Shown here piece after piece: positions 33,858 to 42,954 of a stretch of 64,000 nt of DNA. How positions within the stretch are numbered: position 1 is the stretch's first letter; each line of letters opens with the position of its first letter. Below the pieces are notes generated by a model that searched no databases, had not been told where the DNA came from, and was given only the letters and a program-made list of their open reading frames with translations. The stretch lies in NCBI GenBank assembly GCA_027451525.1, contig DAIDJF010000001.1:167186-231185 (forward strand), read 5' to 3'. The DNA comes from Ktedonobacterales bacterium. Its GTDB lineage: Bacteria; Chloroflexota; Ktedonobacteria; Ktedonobacterales; Ktedonobacteraceae. Position numbers and translations under genes: made by a program.

Positions 33858-36179
33858 ATGTTGAAAAACACTGCCAATATACACTATCAAGGCGTAAAAG
33901 CAGAAGAGCATTTCTGGCAGGGTGTGGTCGATGGGACGCCTTTTTATCTCGCCGGGCGATTGTTAGGGAGTGATATTATTCGCGTGCGCTGTGTACGTGG
34001 CAAACCGATAGAGTCAGAAAAACGCTATGCCGTGGTTGATGGCGGTGAAGGGACATTGCCTTATCATTCTTGGAGTGTGGCAAAAGGCGATCAGCATTGG
34101 CCCAATTTTGCTTTTGAGAAAGACATGCAGTCCCTACTTGAAACGCATGTTCAGGGCTTTACTCTTTTCCCTACCGCAATTACCTTTACACGGATGCTGG
34201 AAACGGGAGAGCGTATCTATGGCTGTGGAGAGCGAACGGGGAACATGAATAAACGTGGACAGGTCTTTCCTATTTGGAATGTTGACCCGCCCATTCATCA
34301 TAACGATACTACTGAGACCATGTATACCTCTATCCCTTTTTACATGGGTTTCAATATCGCTGACGGGGAAGCATACGGTGTATTGGTTGACCATGCCGGG
34401 TTAGTCGAAATGGATATGGGTAGCACCGTTGAAAATGAGGCGCGCATCACTGTTCAAGGAGATCAGTTGATTGTGTATCTCTTTACTGGTCCGACGCCTG
34501 CAAAAGTTATGCAGCAGTATACTGAGTTGACTGGGCATATGCCGCTACCCGCGCGTTGGACGCTGGGTCATCATCAATCACGCTGGGGCTATCTCACCGA
34601 GCAACAGGTGGATGAAGTCGCGTTGCGTTTTCGCGAGCGAGATCTCCCGTGTGATGCTATCTGGCTAGATATTGACTATATGCGTGGTTTTCGTAATTTT
34701 ACTTGGAACCCAGAAACATTTCCAACACCCCAGCAGATGACGCACTATCTCCATGCTCAAGGCTTCCACCTGGTCACGATCATTGATCCAGGAACCAAGA
34801 TAGATGAGCAATATAGCGTCTATCACGATGGTGTGCAGAAAGATATGTTTTGCCATTATCCGAATGGAGCATATTTTAGAGGCAGTGTCTGGCCTGGACC
34901 TTGCCTGTTCCCTGACTTCTCGCAAACGAAAGTACGTACCTGGTGGGGTGACCAGTATCAGATCATGCTCGCACAGGGTGTCGATGGCATCTGGAACGAT
35001 ATGAACGAGCCATCATTAACCAATATTCTTACGCAAGAGGTGGGAGAAACATCTTTGCATGGAAAGACTATTGATGATGAGGTTGTGCATCGGGCAGGAG
35101 GAGAGGATGTGACAGGTCAAGATGGACCGCCCGTAAAACATGCACAGTTTCATAATGCCTATGGTATGGAGATGGCACGCGCTACATATGAGGGCCTGCT
35201 GCGTTTACGCCCCAACTCGCGCCCGTTTGTGCTGACACGTTCAGGAACGGCAGGGATGCAACGTTATGCGGCTCTCTGGACAGGTGATAATAGCAGTCGC
35301 TGGGAACATGTGTCACTGGCAATGCGTATGTGTCTCAATCTTGGTATGAGTGGTATACCCTTTGTCGGTGCCGATATTGGCGGCTTTTGGGAGGCTAGCA
35401 ACGGTGAACTACTGGTCCGTTTTGCGCAGTTGGGAGCGTTGATGCCATTTTGCCGCAACCACAATGCATTGGGTAATCCCGATCAGGAACCCTGGGCCTT
35501 TGGTGAGGTATACGAGAATGCCTATCGTGAGGCAATCGAGACGCGCTATCGGTTGTTGCCATACCTGTATACGCTGTTTCATGATGCTTCGGTCAGTGGT
35601 GCGCCAATCATGCGCCCGCTTTATTATCATTATGGAAACGACCAGCAGGCATGTGATGACGAGACGGAGTTTTTGTTGGGTGAGACGCTACTCTCGGCTC
35701 CCATCTTAGCGCAAGGAGCTACCAGCCGTAGCGTGTACCTGCCGGAAGGGCAATGGTTCGATTTCTGGAATGGCAACGAATATGCAGGGAGAGATAGCCA
35801 CGACATTGCGGCACCACTAGATCGCTGGCCCTTGTTTGTGCGCGGCAATAGTATTCTGCCCCTTGCACCTGTCATGCAGTATGTAGATCAGAAGGCAACT
35901 GACTCACTCACGTTTGCTTGTTATATGGCAACAGATGGTCAGACCAGCTATACCCTCTATGAAGATGATGGGAGTACGCAGGCATACCGCGCGGGTGCTT
36001 TCGCGACGACAACTGTCAGTTGCCGCGTGGATGAAACTGGCGTGGTGGTGCGCATTGATGAGCAGCACCACGGCTATCAGCCGCAACGTGAAGCATATGA
36101 AGTTGTTGTCTATGTGGGAAACCGCGTGCTACGTGAGCGCGTGCAAGCCGGACAGGGGAGTATGCTCGTGCGTTGGTAG
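33858..36179 (+). CDS. Glycoside hydrolase family 31 alpha-glucosidase
   Basis: A 773-residue enzyme without signal peptide, so cytosolic. N-terminal beta-sandwich with GERIYGCGERTG and NVDPPIHH, then a (beta/alpha)8 barrel: catalytic nucleophile D381 in GIWNDMNEPS and acid/base D477 in WTGDNSSRWEH, both in the expected sequence context of retaining alpha-glucosidases; C-terminal beta domains with EFLLGETLLSAPIL. It releases glucose from the non-reducing ends of alpha-glucosides; linkage preference cannot be read. The weak RBS AAAGGG precedes the ATG. Monocistronic, ended by a 56-bp palindrome. Confidence 0.92.
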   Translation: MLKNTANIHYQGVKAEEHFWQGVVDGTPFYLAGRLLGSDIIRVRCVRGKPIESEKRYAVVDGGEGTLPYHSWSVAKGDQHWPNFAFEKDMQSLLETHVQGFTLFPTAITFTRMLETGERIYGCGERTGNMNKRGQVFPIWNVDPPIHHNDTTETMYTSIPFYMGFNIADGEAYGVLVDHAGLVEMDMGSTVENEARITVQGDQLIVYLFTGPTPAKVMQQYTELTGHMPLPARWTLGHHQSRWGYLTEQQVDEVALRFRERDLPCDAIWLDIDYMRGFRNFTWNPETFPTPQQMTHYLHAQGFHLVTIIDPGTKIDEQYSVYHDGVQKDMFCHYPNGAYFRGSVWPGPCLFPDFSQTKVRTWWGDQYQIMLAQGVDGIWNDMNEPSLTNILTQEVGETSLHGKTIDDEVVHRAGGEDVTGQDGPPVKHAQFHNAYGMEMARATYEGLLRLRPNSRPFVLTRSGTAGMQRYAALWTGDNSSRWEHVSLAMRMCLNLGMSGIPFVGADIGGFWEASNGELLVRFAQLGALMPFCRNHNALGNPDQEPWAFGEVYENAYREAIETRYRLLPYLYTLFHDASVSGAPIMRPLYYHYGNDQQACDDETEFLLGETLLSAPILAQGATSRSVYLPEGQWFDFWNGNEYAGRDSHDIAAPLDRWPLFVRGNSILPLAPVMQYVDQKATDSLTFACYMATDGQTSYTLYEDDGSTQAYRAGAFATTTVSCRVDETGVVVRIDEQHHGYQPQREAYEVVVYVGNRVLRERVQAGQGSMLVRW

Positions 36180-36186
36180 ATGTTTG

Positions 36187-36242
36187 AGAAGAGACAAAAG
36201 ATGCAGAAAACCACGTGGTTTTCTGCATCTTTTGTCTCTTCT
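36187..36242. terminator. 56-bp perfect palindrome, bidirectional terminator
   Basis: Arms of 28 nt (36187-36214 and 36215-36242) are perfectly complementary with no spacer, centred on CCAC/GTGG. It lies 7 bp after the GH31 stop and 5 bp before the stop of the convergent ecfT gene. A T-rich stretch follows on the plus strand. Confidence 0.85.
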
Positions 36243-36247
36243 GCATT

Positions 36248-37282
36248 TTATAAGAGTACTGTTCCCACTATCACAGCTACGAGCAGTCCCATCACTATAA
36301 AATCTTTGGGTGTGAATGTTTGCTCATAGAGCAGTGTTTGTTTGTCCTCGCTGCGATAGCCACGCGCTTCAAGGGCAGTGCTTAGCTCAGCGGCACGTCT
36401 GAGGATGCCCTGGATGAGTGGGACGAAGAGCATACCCAGGCTTTGCAGACGTTCCATCAGTGTGCCGCTGGTGAGATCGGCTCCACGCGCAGTTTGAGCC
36501 TTGATAAGTTGCTCGATCTCTTCGTTGAGTGTGGGGATGAAACGTAGCGCGATCAGGGCCATGAGCGCAAAGTCATCAACGGGCAGTTTGAGACGACGTA
36601 ATGGGGCAAGCAGCATGGTAAGACCTTCGATCAGGGCTACTGGCGGCGTTGTCATCGTCACAAGCAGTGAACTGGTAAAAAGAACGAGCAGAAAAACGAA
36701 GTTGTTGCCAATCGTCCAGACACCAGTGTAAGTGACGATCAGGGGACCAATGGGATAAACTGTGGTGGGCTTTTGGGTATGAATGAGCCAGAGAAAGAAA
36801 AAAGCAGCCAGTGTGAGCAAGAGCAGGAATATGCGCAGGCGACGCAGCCAGATATTACGCCACAAGGAGTGCAGTATAGGAATGGGCAAGAGCGAGCTTA
36901 GCAAGATACATAGAAAGATTGTGCCGCCGATCAGGAGTAACTGGCGCATTGTGCCATAGGTTGTCATCACTGGGCCTAACGTGTAAAACGCTTTAAAGGT
37001 TCCTGAGCGCGTGAGAAGTGTAGGGATAGTCCCAATTAGCATAAAAACAACAAGGAGCCATAGGCGTTGCCAGATGATGCGCGGCGCGATATGCGATAAT
37101 GCGATACCTGTAAGGACTGTGATAGTTGCAGCCAGTACAGGGGCAAAATTCCAGTTGTGCTGATTTGCAAGGAAAAACCAGAATGCGATACCAACTAACG
37201 CCAGGAGTTTTGTCCTGGCTTGCAAGCGATGCAGCAGACTTGTTCCCTCATAATAGGTTCCCAATGAGATATTTTTGAGCAT
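36248..37282 (-). CDS. ecfT: ECF transporter transmembrane subunit EcfT
   Basis: A 344-residue CbiQ/EcfT-family protein: hydrophobic segments in the N-terminal two-thirds and long cytoplasmic coupling helices carrying two Ala-Arg-Gly motifs (KAQTARGADL and STALEARGYR) that dock on the ATPases. EcfT links the S component to the A1-A2 heterodimer. Fourth gene of the operon S-A1-A2-T, 81 bp after ecfA2. It is longer than usual (about 265), with extra membrane segments in the middle. RBS AGGA. Confidence 0.88.
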   Translation of the reverse strand: MLKNISLGTYYEGTSLLHRLQARTKLLALVGIAFWFFLANQHNWNFAPVLAATITVLTGIALSHIAPRIIWQRLWLLVVFMLIGTIPTLLTRSGTFKAFYTLGPVMTTYGTMRQLLLIGGTIFLCILLSSLLPIPILHSLWRNIWLRRLRIFLLLLTLAAFFFLWLIHTQKPTTVYPIGPLIVTYTGVWTIGNNFVFLLVLFTSSLLVTMTTPPVALIEGLTMLLAPLRRLKLPVDDFALMALIALRFIPTLNEEIEQLIKAQTARGADLTSGTLMERLQSLGMLFVPLIQGILRRAAELSTALEARGYRSEDKQTLLYEQTFTPKDFIVMGLLVAVIVGTVLL

Positions 37283-37363
37283 AAAAAATTCCTATAGCCA
37301 AAGACTATTAAAATTTGTATGAGCAAAGATCAAAAAGATAATTGTTTATAGCGTTCATCCTGG

Positions 37364-38245
37364 TTATTGCTCCCGCCTCTGTGTTGTTGGGAGTGGTTGA
37401 TGGTGTTGTAGCCAGTGAAAAGCGTCATCAAGTGTAAAAATATCAGTTGGGATAACCAGTCCCTGGGCACGCAATAGCGCGAGCAGTTCACTCAGCGGTG
37501 GTGCAGCTAAGCCCCATGTGCGCAGTTGGGCTGCTTGCGCGAAAACAGCGTGTGGTGCTCCCTGCGTGACGAGATGACCATCGTGTAAGACGAATAGTGT
37601 GTCGGCTATGCTTGCTACTTCGCTCATATCGTGCGAGACAAGAATAATCGTGACGCCGCGTTCCTGCTGAACATGGCGCAGATAGCTGTAAAATTCGTTG
37701 CGCCCATCGGCATCCAGACCAACGCTTGGCTCATCTAATATGAGAATATCGGGCGACATTGCCAGCACACCTGCCAGGGCTACACGGCGTCTCTGGCCGC
37801 CACTCAAGTCGAACGGTGAACGCATGGCGTATGTATGCGGCGAAAGGCCGACCATCTCTAATGCGGCTAGCACACGTTTCCGTATCTCGTGACGCTCCAG
37901 ATGCTGACGATGCAGACCGAAGGCAACATCCGCGTAGACCGTGCGCTCGAAGAGTTGCGTTTCAGGATATTGAAAGAGCATACCGACGCGCTGCCGTAAC
38001 AGGCGTAAATCTACACCGCGTTTGCTGATATCTATGCCATCTACGATCACAGTGCCCTGCGTCGGCAGCAGGAGCGCGTTGAAGTGTTGGATGAGTGTCG
38101 ATTTGCCAGAGCCAGTAACGCCAATAATAGCGGCACAACTGCCACGCGCAATTTCCAGAGTAATATCGATCAGGGCCGCTTTTGTGAGCAAACCAGACTG
38201 GTAGGTATGGGAAAGGTGTTGTGTGATAATGATCGGCTCGCTCAA
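37364..38245 (-). CDS. ecfA2: ECF transporter ATPase EcfA2
   Basis: A 293-residue ABC ATPase: Walker A GVTGSGKSTL, Q-loop FQYPETQLF (the Q-x-P-E-x-Q-L form typical of EcfA2), signature LSGGQRRRVA, Walker B ILILDEPSVGLD and the switch His (LVSHDM). Starts with TTG inside an ATTGA overlap with the stop of ecfA1, with AGGAG upstream, so the two are translationally coupled. It pairs with EcfA1 to power vitamin uptake. Confidence 0.9.
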   Translation of the reverse strand: MSEPIIITQHLSHTYQSGLLTKAALIDITLEIARGSCAAIIGVTGSGKSTLIQHFNALLLPTQGTVIVDGIDISKRGVDLRLLRQRVGMLFQYPETQLFERTVYADVAFGLHRQHLERHEIRKRVLAALEMVGLSPHTYAMRSPFDLSGGQRRRVALAGVLAMSPDILILDEPSVGLDADGRNEFYSYLRHVQQERGVTIILVSHDMSEVASIADTLFVLHDGHLVTQGAPHAVFAQAAQLRTWGLAAPPLSELLALLRAQGLVIPTDIFTLDDAFHWLQHHQPLPTTQRREQ

Positions 38246-39093
38246 TGTGTGATCTCCTGTGCTATGGTTTCGATTGTGAGCGCGTGCCTTGAAATGGGAA
38301 AGCCGATAGTGCGTAGACGCTCTGCCAGGACTAGTGGCTCCGGTAACGCAAGTTTGAGCGCGCGTAGCTGTTCAAGGTTGGCAAAGATTGTTGATGGTGT
38401 ACCATCCATGACAATATGCCCTTGTTCCATTACTACAATGCGCTGTGCCAGTACGGCTTCTTCGAGCAGGTGCGTGACATGGATAACTGTTAAATTGTAT
38501 TGTTGATGCAAATGGTGTAAAAGCGAGACGATATCTTGTCGCGATAGAGGATCGAGCATGGAAGTGGCCTCGTCTGCGATGATGCATTGTGGGCGTAAGG
38601 CCAGCACACCGGCAATTGCCAGACGTTGACGTTGACCGCCTGAGAGTTTGTGTGGCGGAAAACGGCGCAGTGTTTCGATGCCAACTGCAGTCATCGCGTC
38701 CTCAACGCGCTCGCGCAATAGTGGTAGTGGAATGCCGCGCACACGCAAGGCCCAGGCTACATCGTCTTCCACCACTGTCGCGATAATCTGATTATCTGGG
38801 TTTTGAAAAATCATCCCCACTTTGTCACGAATACGCTGGTGTAGTGAGTTATCGAGTGTATCCAGACCATCGATCAACACATGTCCACTTTCGGGCAAGA
38901 GTAATGCATTGCAATGACGTGCCAGCGTGGATTTCCCGCTGCCATTATGGCCGAGCAGCGCAATATATTCTCCCTGCGCAATGTTTAAACTGACGCCATC
39001 GAGTGCTGGCGAGGTGATGCTGCGCGTTTTTTTGCCTTCTGCGGGATAGGTATAGGTAACGTTTTGGATAGCAATGAGTGGTAGTGTATTCAT
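38242..39093 (-). CDS. ecfA1: ECF transporter ATPase EcfA1
   Basis: A 283-residue ABC ATPase: Walker A GHNGSGKSTL, Q-loop FQNPDNQI (the N-P-D-N-Q form of EcfA1), signature LSGGQRQRLA, Walker B CIIADEATSMLD, switch His VTHLLEE. The start at 39093 is fixed by a 4-bp ATGA overlap with the upstream S-like gene; the longer in-frame start at 39141 would add 16 non-homologous residues. Heterodimer partner of EcfA2. Confidence 0.9.
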   Translation of the reverse strand: MNTLPLIAIQNVTYTYPAEGKKTRSITSPALDGVSLNIAQGEYIALLGHNGSGKSTLARHCNALLLPESGHVLIDGLDTLDNSLHQRIRDKVGMIFQNPDNQIIATVVEDDVAWALRVRGIPLPLLRERVEDAMTAVGIETLRRFPPHKLSGGQRQRLAIAGVLALRPQCIIADEATSMLDPLSRQDIVSLLHHLHQQYNLTVIHVTHLLEEAVLAQRIVVMEQGHIVMDGTPSTIFANLEQLRALKLALPEPLVLAERLRTIGFPISRHALTIETIAQEITH

Positions 39094-39923
39094 GATGGTA
39101 TAATGTGTCTCCTGCGCCGGAACGAGAACGATTTCTTGCATAGTCGTGCTGATCGCCGTATATCTTTTCTGATAAAGTGAGCAATCCAGAAACGGGATTT
39201 TTCGCGATTACGTGCTTCAACTCTGAAATGGCGTATAGAAGATTGGGCGAGACGATCAATCAATCCACCTGGGAAGGGGCGAACGTCATAGCCAAGCACA
39301 CGCACGAAAAAGTTGGTCGCGAAATAGATCGCCGTGACGACGGGACAGAGCAGCAGCCAAAGAAGGAGATAGAATAAGAGCAACCAGTAAGTGAAGAAAA
39401 ATGTCATAACATTGTTAATTGTGGGGTAAAATGTGTGCTGCCATTGCGCGGATAGATTGAGATTTAGGGCAACCTGATTACTGACGGAGAGTGCGATTGT
39501 GTATGCGTCATGAATAGGGCGCACAATTGTATCAACCGCAAAACCCGTAAGAGCGAATGATAACAGTATGAGAAAAAATAAGCTTGCTGCGCCCCCTGTA
39601 ATGCCAATGAGCAGGAGAGGAATATGTCGAAGGTGGTGTCTCATCGTGAAACCGAGGAAGAGGCCACCGAGGCTCTCTAGTGTGAGAAGGGCGGTTGCTT
39701 GTGGTCCAACCGTGACAGCGACAATAAAGAGTGTGACGAGCATACTCATAATGCCTACGTAGAGGCCACGCCGCAGAACAATAATGGCAAAGACGACAAA
39801 GTTGAGTAAACGAAAAAATTCGGAACCAACGGGCATATAGGTGACAAGTAGTTGGAAAAGTACGGCAATATCTGCCAGTAAAGCTCCCTCGGCAATTTCA
39901 ATTGCCTGTAATTTACGAAACAT
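39090..39923 (-). CDS. DUF2232/YybS-like membrane protein, probable ECF substrate-binding (S) component
   Basis: A 277-residue protein with about seven or eight hydrophobic segments (LLADIAVLFQLLVTYM, LLNFVVFAIIVLRRGLYVGIM, PLLLIGITGGAASLFFLIL) and a basic cytosolic tail. It resembles the DUF2232/YybS group, some of which are S-component-like. First in the operon and overlapping ecfA1 by 4 bp, so it is likely the dedicated substrate binder of this transporter. The ligand is not readable, and no thiamine, riboflavin, cobalamin or biotin riboswitch is visible upstream. A structural role other than substrate binding is possible. Confidence 0.7.
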   Translation of the reverse strand: MFRKLQAIEIAEGALLADIAVLFQLLVTYMPVGSEFFRLLNFVVFAIIVLRRGLYVGIMSMLVTLFIVAVTVGPQATALLTLESLGGLFLGFTMRHHLRHIPLLLIGITGGAASLFFLILLSFALTGFAVDTIVRPIHDAYTIALSVSNQVALNLNLSAQWQHTFYPTINNVMTFFFTYWLLLFYLLLWLLLCPVVTAIYFATNFFVRVLGYDVRPFPGGLIDRLAQSSIRHFRVEARNREKSRFWIAHFIRKDIRRSARLCKKSFSFRRRRHIIPS

Positions 39924-40113
39924 ATATAATACCCAATTGAAAAATGTTGTCTTTTTTATTTACAGTGTATCAAAGAAGTGCTACGAGATGTATTGTACCA
40001 TACCAGGGCACTGTCTAGTTAATACCTGTGTGCATGATCTGTTGGTCCTATGTGCATTGCCTTTTTACCAAGCTGTGCGTAAGAAGGTAACATAGAGGAA
40101 AGCGGTAGAGATA

Positions 40114-40143
40114 TTGTGATCTTAGTGGTAAAAGGCGTACAAT
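40114..40143 (+). promoter_or_regulatory. Probable promoter of the class V aminotransferase gene
   Basis: TTGTGA (40114-40119), 18-bp spacer, TACAAT (40138-40143). It lies in the 320-bp divergent gap 39924-40243, in which nothing else is recognisable. Confidence 0.45.
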
Positions 40144-40243
40144 AGAAAACGGTCTGGGCAGATTCTTGTGCATGGATGCTCAGATGATGTGTCTCAATGG
40201 CGAGGGCATGTCATTGAATGCACCTGAAAGGTAGACTGTTTGT

Positions 40244-41458
40244 ATGACGCAACTGGCAACTGGTCAGGAAAAAGCATTTCTTCAGCAAATACCTGAACTC
40301 CATCCTTCGTATAGATTATTACTTGGCCCTGGTCCCTGTAATGTCGATCCTCGTGTGTTGGGTATGGCCTCCGCTCCGCAACTCGGACATATGGACCCGG
40401 AGTTTACGCGCATTCTGGAAGGGACTGCTGAACTGCTAAGACAGGTTTTTCAAACAAAAAATGATTTGACGCTCTGTATTTCAGGTTCAGGCTTTTCTGG
40501 CGTGGAGGCAGCATTGTGTAACCTTTTAGAAGAGGGTGACACAATCATCATCGGCAACCTGGGTTTCTTTAGTGGACAGGCGGTTGATATCGCGCGGCGT
40601 ATTGGGGCAAATGTCATCAATGTGCAGGCAGAGTTAGGCAAACCGCTCGATATCGCCGCAGTTGAGCAGGCTTGTAAAGAGCATCCAGATGTGAAAGTGG
40701 TCGCTACGGCAATTGCGGAAACCTCAACGGGTTTGCTACAACCGCTAGGCGAGCTTGAGCGCATTGCTCATGCACATGGGGCATTGTTTACTGTTGATGC
40801 TGTCTGTGGATTGGGCGGTGTGCCTCTCGCGGTTGACGCGCAGAAGATAGATGCTTGTTATTCAGGGAGCCAGAAATGTCTGGGTGCGCTGCCGGGACTG
40901 GCACCTGTCACGCTGAATGAGCGCGCGTTACAGGTAATCAAAAAGCGGCGCAAGCCTGTACAGAGTTACTATTTCGATTTAGAAAATTTACAACGTTACT
41001 GGAATGGCGATCATACCTATCACCATACCGCGAGCAGCAATCTGGTCTATGGACTACACGAGTCCTTGCGCCAGATTCTGGAAGAAGGACTAGAGGCACG
41101 CTGGGCGCGTCACCAGTTACACGGAGACGCATTGAAAGCGGGCATTAAAGCAATGGGCTTGCCGCTATTGACGCAATCTGGCTATGAACTTTCCGTTATA
41201 ACGGCTGTGAAGTTGCCGGAGGGTGTTGACGAGGTGGCTATCCGCCAGCGTTTGCTCACGGAATATAATATCGAGATTGGTGGTGGGTTTGGAGCATTGA
41301 AAGGTCGCTTATTGCGTATCGGCTTAATGGGCTACAACTCATGTCGGCGCAATGTTGATACGGTCCTTGCTGCACTGGAACATATTCTGCCAGAGTGCGG
41401 CTGGTCTGTCACTCCTGGTGCAGCCCTTGCCGCTGCTGACGCTGTCTATCGCCGCTAA
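40244..41458 (+). CDS. Class V aminotransferase, alanine-glyoxylate / serine-glyoxylate type
   Basis: A 404-residue PLP enzyme: LLLGPGPCNVDPRVL, CISGSGFSGVEAALCNLLEEGD, the Asp-containing FTVDAVCGLGGVPL and the PLP-lysine motif YSGSQKCLGALPGLAPV. These are characteristic of AGXT-like enzymes, which transfer the amino group from alanine or serine to glyoxylate. Serine-pyruvate and phosphonate-type relatives cannot be separated by eye. Monocistronic, ended by a long terminator. Confidence 0.9.
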   Translation: MTQLATGQEKAFLQQIPELHPSYRLLLGPGPCNVDPRVLGMASAPQLGHMDPEFTRILEGTAELLRQVFQTKNDLTLCISGSGFSGVEAALCNLLEEGDTIIIGNLGFFSGQAVDIARRIGANVINVQAELGKPLDIAAVEQACKEHPDVKVVATAIAETSTGLLQPLGELERIAHAHGALFTVDAVCGLGGVPLAVDAQKIDACYSGSQKCLGALPGLAPVTLNERALQVIKKRRKPVQSYYFDLENLQRYWNGDHTYHHTASSNLVYGLHESLRQILEEGLEARWARHQLHGDALKAGIKAMGLPLLTQSGYELSVITAVKLPEGVDEVAIRQRLLTEYNIEIGGGFGALKGRLLRIGLMGYNSCRRNVDTVLAALEHILPECGWSVTPGAALAAADAVYRR

Positions 41459-41465
41459 ATAGCTG

Positions 41466-41519
41466 AAAGAAGAAACGATACATGTAGCCCACAATGCTGC
41501 ATGTATCGTTTCTTCTTTT
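41466..41519 (+). terminator. Long intrinsic terminator
   Basis: A 19-bp perfect stem (41466-41484 with 41500-41518) extended by 4 pairs at the tip and ending in TTTT, just past the aminotransferase stop. Between here and 41840 I find no supported gene. Confidence 0.88.
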
Positions 41520-41845
41520 GGAGATGCTTTCCTGCTGTAAGGACCTATTTCTGCCCGATATACAGGAAGTGTCCCGCCAATCCTAACCCATCGTTTGCCT
41601 GTGCAATACTAACTCGCAACAAGAAAAAGCGCAGTGATCTGCTGACTGCTTGTCATTTGATGGGCCGTATATTTCGGCTGATATGATGGTGGAACCGGAT
41701 GAAATTAGCGGTGAGCTGGCATAGGTGTCAATACCTCCATAAAAACTACATCTAGCGGTTATATCTTATCGCTTGTGGAAGAGCCTGTCAAGGAACGTTT
41801 CAATGATGTAATGTAAATATTTGTGTGATGACCATAGGAGAAACG

Positions 41846-41911
41846 ATGAACGAAACCTTTTATATCGCCAGAGGCCAGCAATTGTTGCAAGAAATTGCCC
41901 GACGTTCTTAA
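41846..41911 (+). CDS. Candidate 21-residue small protein
   Basis: ATG at 41846 preceded by a textbook AGGAG at 5-nt spacing. It encodes 21 residues (MNETFYIARGQQ...ARRS), charged and likely helical. No family known. It could be a genuine small protein, a leader, or the start of a decayed gene; the RBS is the only strong evidence. Confidence 0.3.
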   Translation: MNETFYIARGQQLLQEIARRS

Positions 41912-41940
41912 CGGCTTTACTATATTACCATGCTATGCTC

Positions 41941-41968
41941 TTCATACCTGCCATTACGCAGGTATGAA
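41941..41968 (-). terminator. Hairpin spanning the stop of the UbiA-family gene
   Basis: TTCATACCTG (41941-41950) and CAGGTATGAA (41959-41968), perfect 10-bp stem; the stop codon of the minus-strand gene (41954-41956) lies in the loop. Confidence 0.55.
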
Positions 41969-42940
41969 ATAGACGAGTGCGATCACTGAGAGACCACAGA
42001 GCAAAACGCTGGTGCGGATATGGGGATCGCGTAGCAACACCTCTTCAGGGCTCCCGCCGCCTTTATGCAGATGGATCAGGTAGAGGTAACGAAACACGCC
42101 ATAGAGCACGAACGGGATAGTGATAATAAGCCGATGGTCTTGAAGAGGGCCTTCAATCGTGTAGATGCTGTAGGAGAGAATGGTTCCTGTCACGACAATC
42201 GTGATGATTTGGTCAAGCAAGGCAACATTATAGGCTTTTAGTGTGAGTCGATGATGTCCCGCCTGTTCTTGTAGAAGAACTAACTCGTGCCGGCGCTTGC
42301 TAAAAGCGAGGAAGAGGGAAAGGAAGCAGGTGACCAGATAGAGCCAGGGTGAGATGGCGGCAGCAATGATAATCGCGCCCGCGAAAATGCGCAACACGAA
42401 ACCAATAGCGATAATAAATACATCAATGAGGACAATATGCTTGAGGTAAATAGTGTAGAAAACCATTAACACGATATAGGAAACGATGGTGAGCGTAAAT
42501 AAAATATTGGCACCGCCTAAACGCGCAAATGGATCGGGAAATGTGCGTAGAGGAATGTGGAAAAGTATCGTCAGGATGCCTGTGCAGAGCAGCAATAAGA
42601 ACGCAATTGTGACAATGCCCCAGCGTGTAGGCACTAGACCGGAAGCAAACGGGCGTGTTCTTTTCGTTGGGTGCTGGCGATCACGCGGAATATCAATAAG
42701 GTCATTGAAGATATAGATACAACTGGAGACAAGGCAGAAGAGAATAAAGGCGAGTAATGTTCGCTCTAGCGCGAAGAGCGAAAACAGACGTTGGGCAAAG
42801 ATTAAACCTACAAAAATCGCACCATTTTTTGTCCATTGGCGCGGGCGCATAGCACGCGCAATACCTTTGACGCGTTCAATTGTGCTGTTTTTAGGTAAAA
42901 AGAGTTCCTCTGGTGCTGTTTTACGAGTTTCTCTATTCAC
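41954..42940 (-). CDS. Decaprenyl-phosphate phosphoribosyltransferase-like UbiA prenyltransferase
   Basis: A 328-residue integral membrane enzyme with about eight or nine membrane helices. MRPRQWTKNGAIF, the Asp-rich motif NDLIDIPRDRQHPTKRTRPF and the ASG that follows match DPPR synthases, which join decaprenyl phosphate and PRPP in making the arabinose donor for cell-wall polymers. The motif form separates it from heme O, menaquinone and chlorophyll prenyltransferases. Starts with GTG, AGGA upstream, 14 bp after the glycosidase gene, so the two are co-transcribed. Specificity for polyprenyl phosphate is family-based. Confidence 0.8.
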   Translation of the reverse strand: MNRETRKTAPEELFLPKNSTIERVKGIARAMRPRQWTKNGAIFVGLIFAQRLFSLFALERTLLAFILFCLVSSCIYIFNDLIDIPRDRQHPTKRTRPFASGLVPTRWGIVTIAFLLLLCTGILTILFHIPLRTFPDPFARLGGANILFTLTIVSYIVLMVFYTIYLKHIVLIDVFIIAIGFVLRIFAGAIIIAAAISPWLYLVTCFLSLFLAFSKRRHELVLLQEQAGHHRLTLKAYNVALLDQIITIVVTGTILSYSIYTIEGPLQDHRLIITIPFVLYGVFRYLYLIHLHKGGGSPEEVLLRDPHIRTSVLLCGLSVIALVYFIPA

Positions 42941-42954
42941 GAGCGTCCTATCCT

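Noticed and set aside
39924..40243. Vitamin riboswitch upstream of the ECF operon
   Set aside because: No thiamine, riboflavin, cobalamin or similar conserved core could be recognised on the minus strand.
41647..41730. Short open stretch reading like a protein tail (FDGPYISADMMVEPDEISGE)
   Set aside because: It has no start codon, is closed by a stop just upstream and is only about 25 codons; a gene remnant is possible but cannot be supported.
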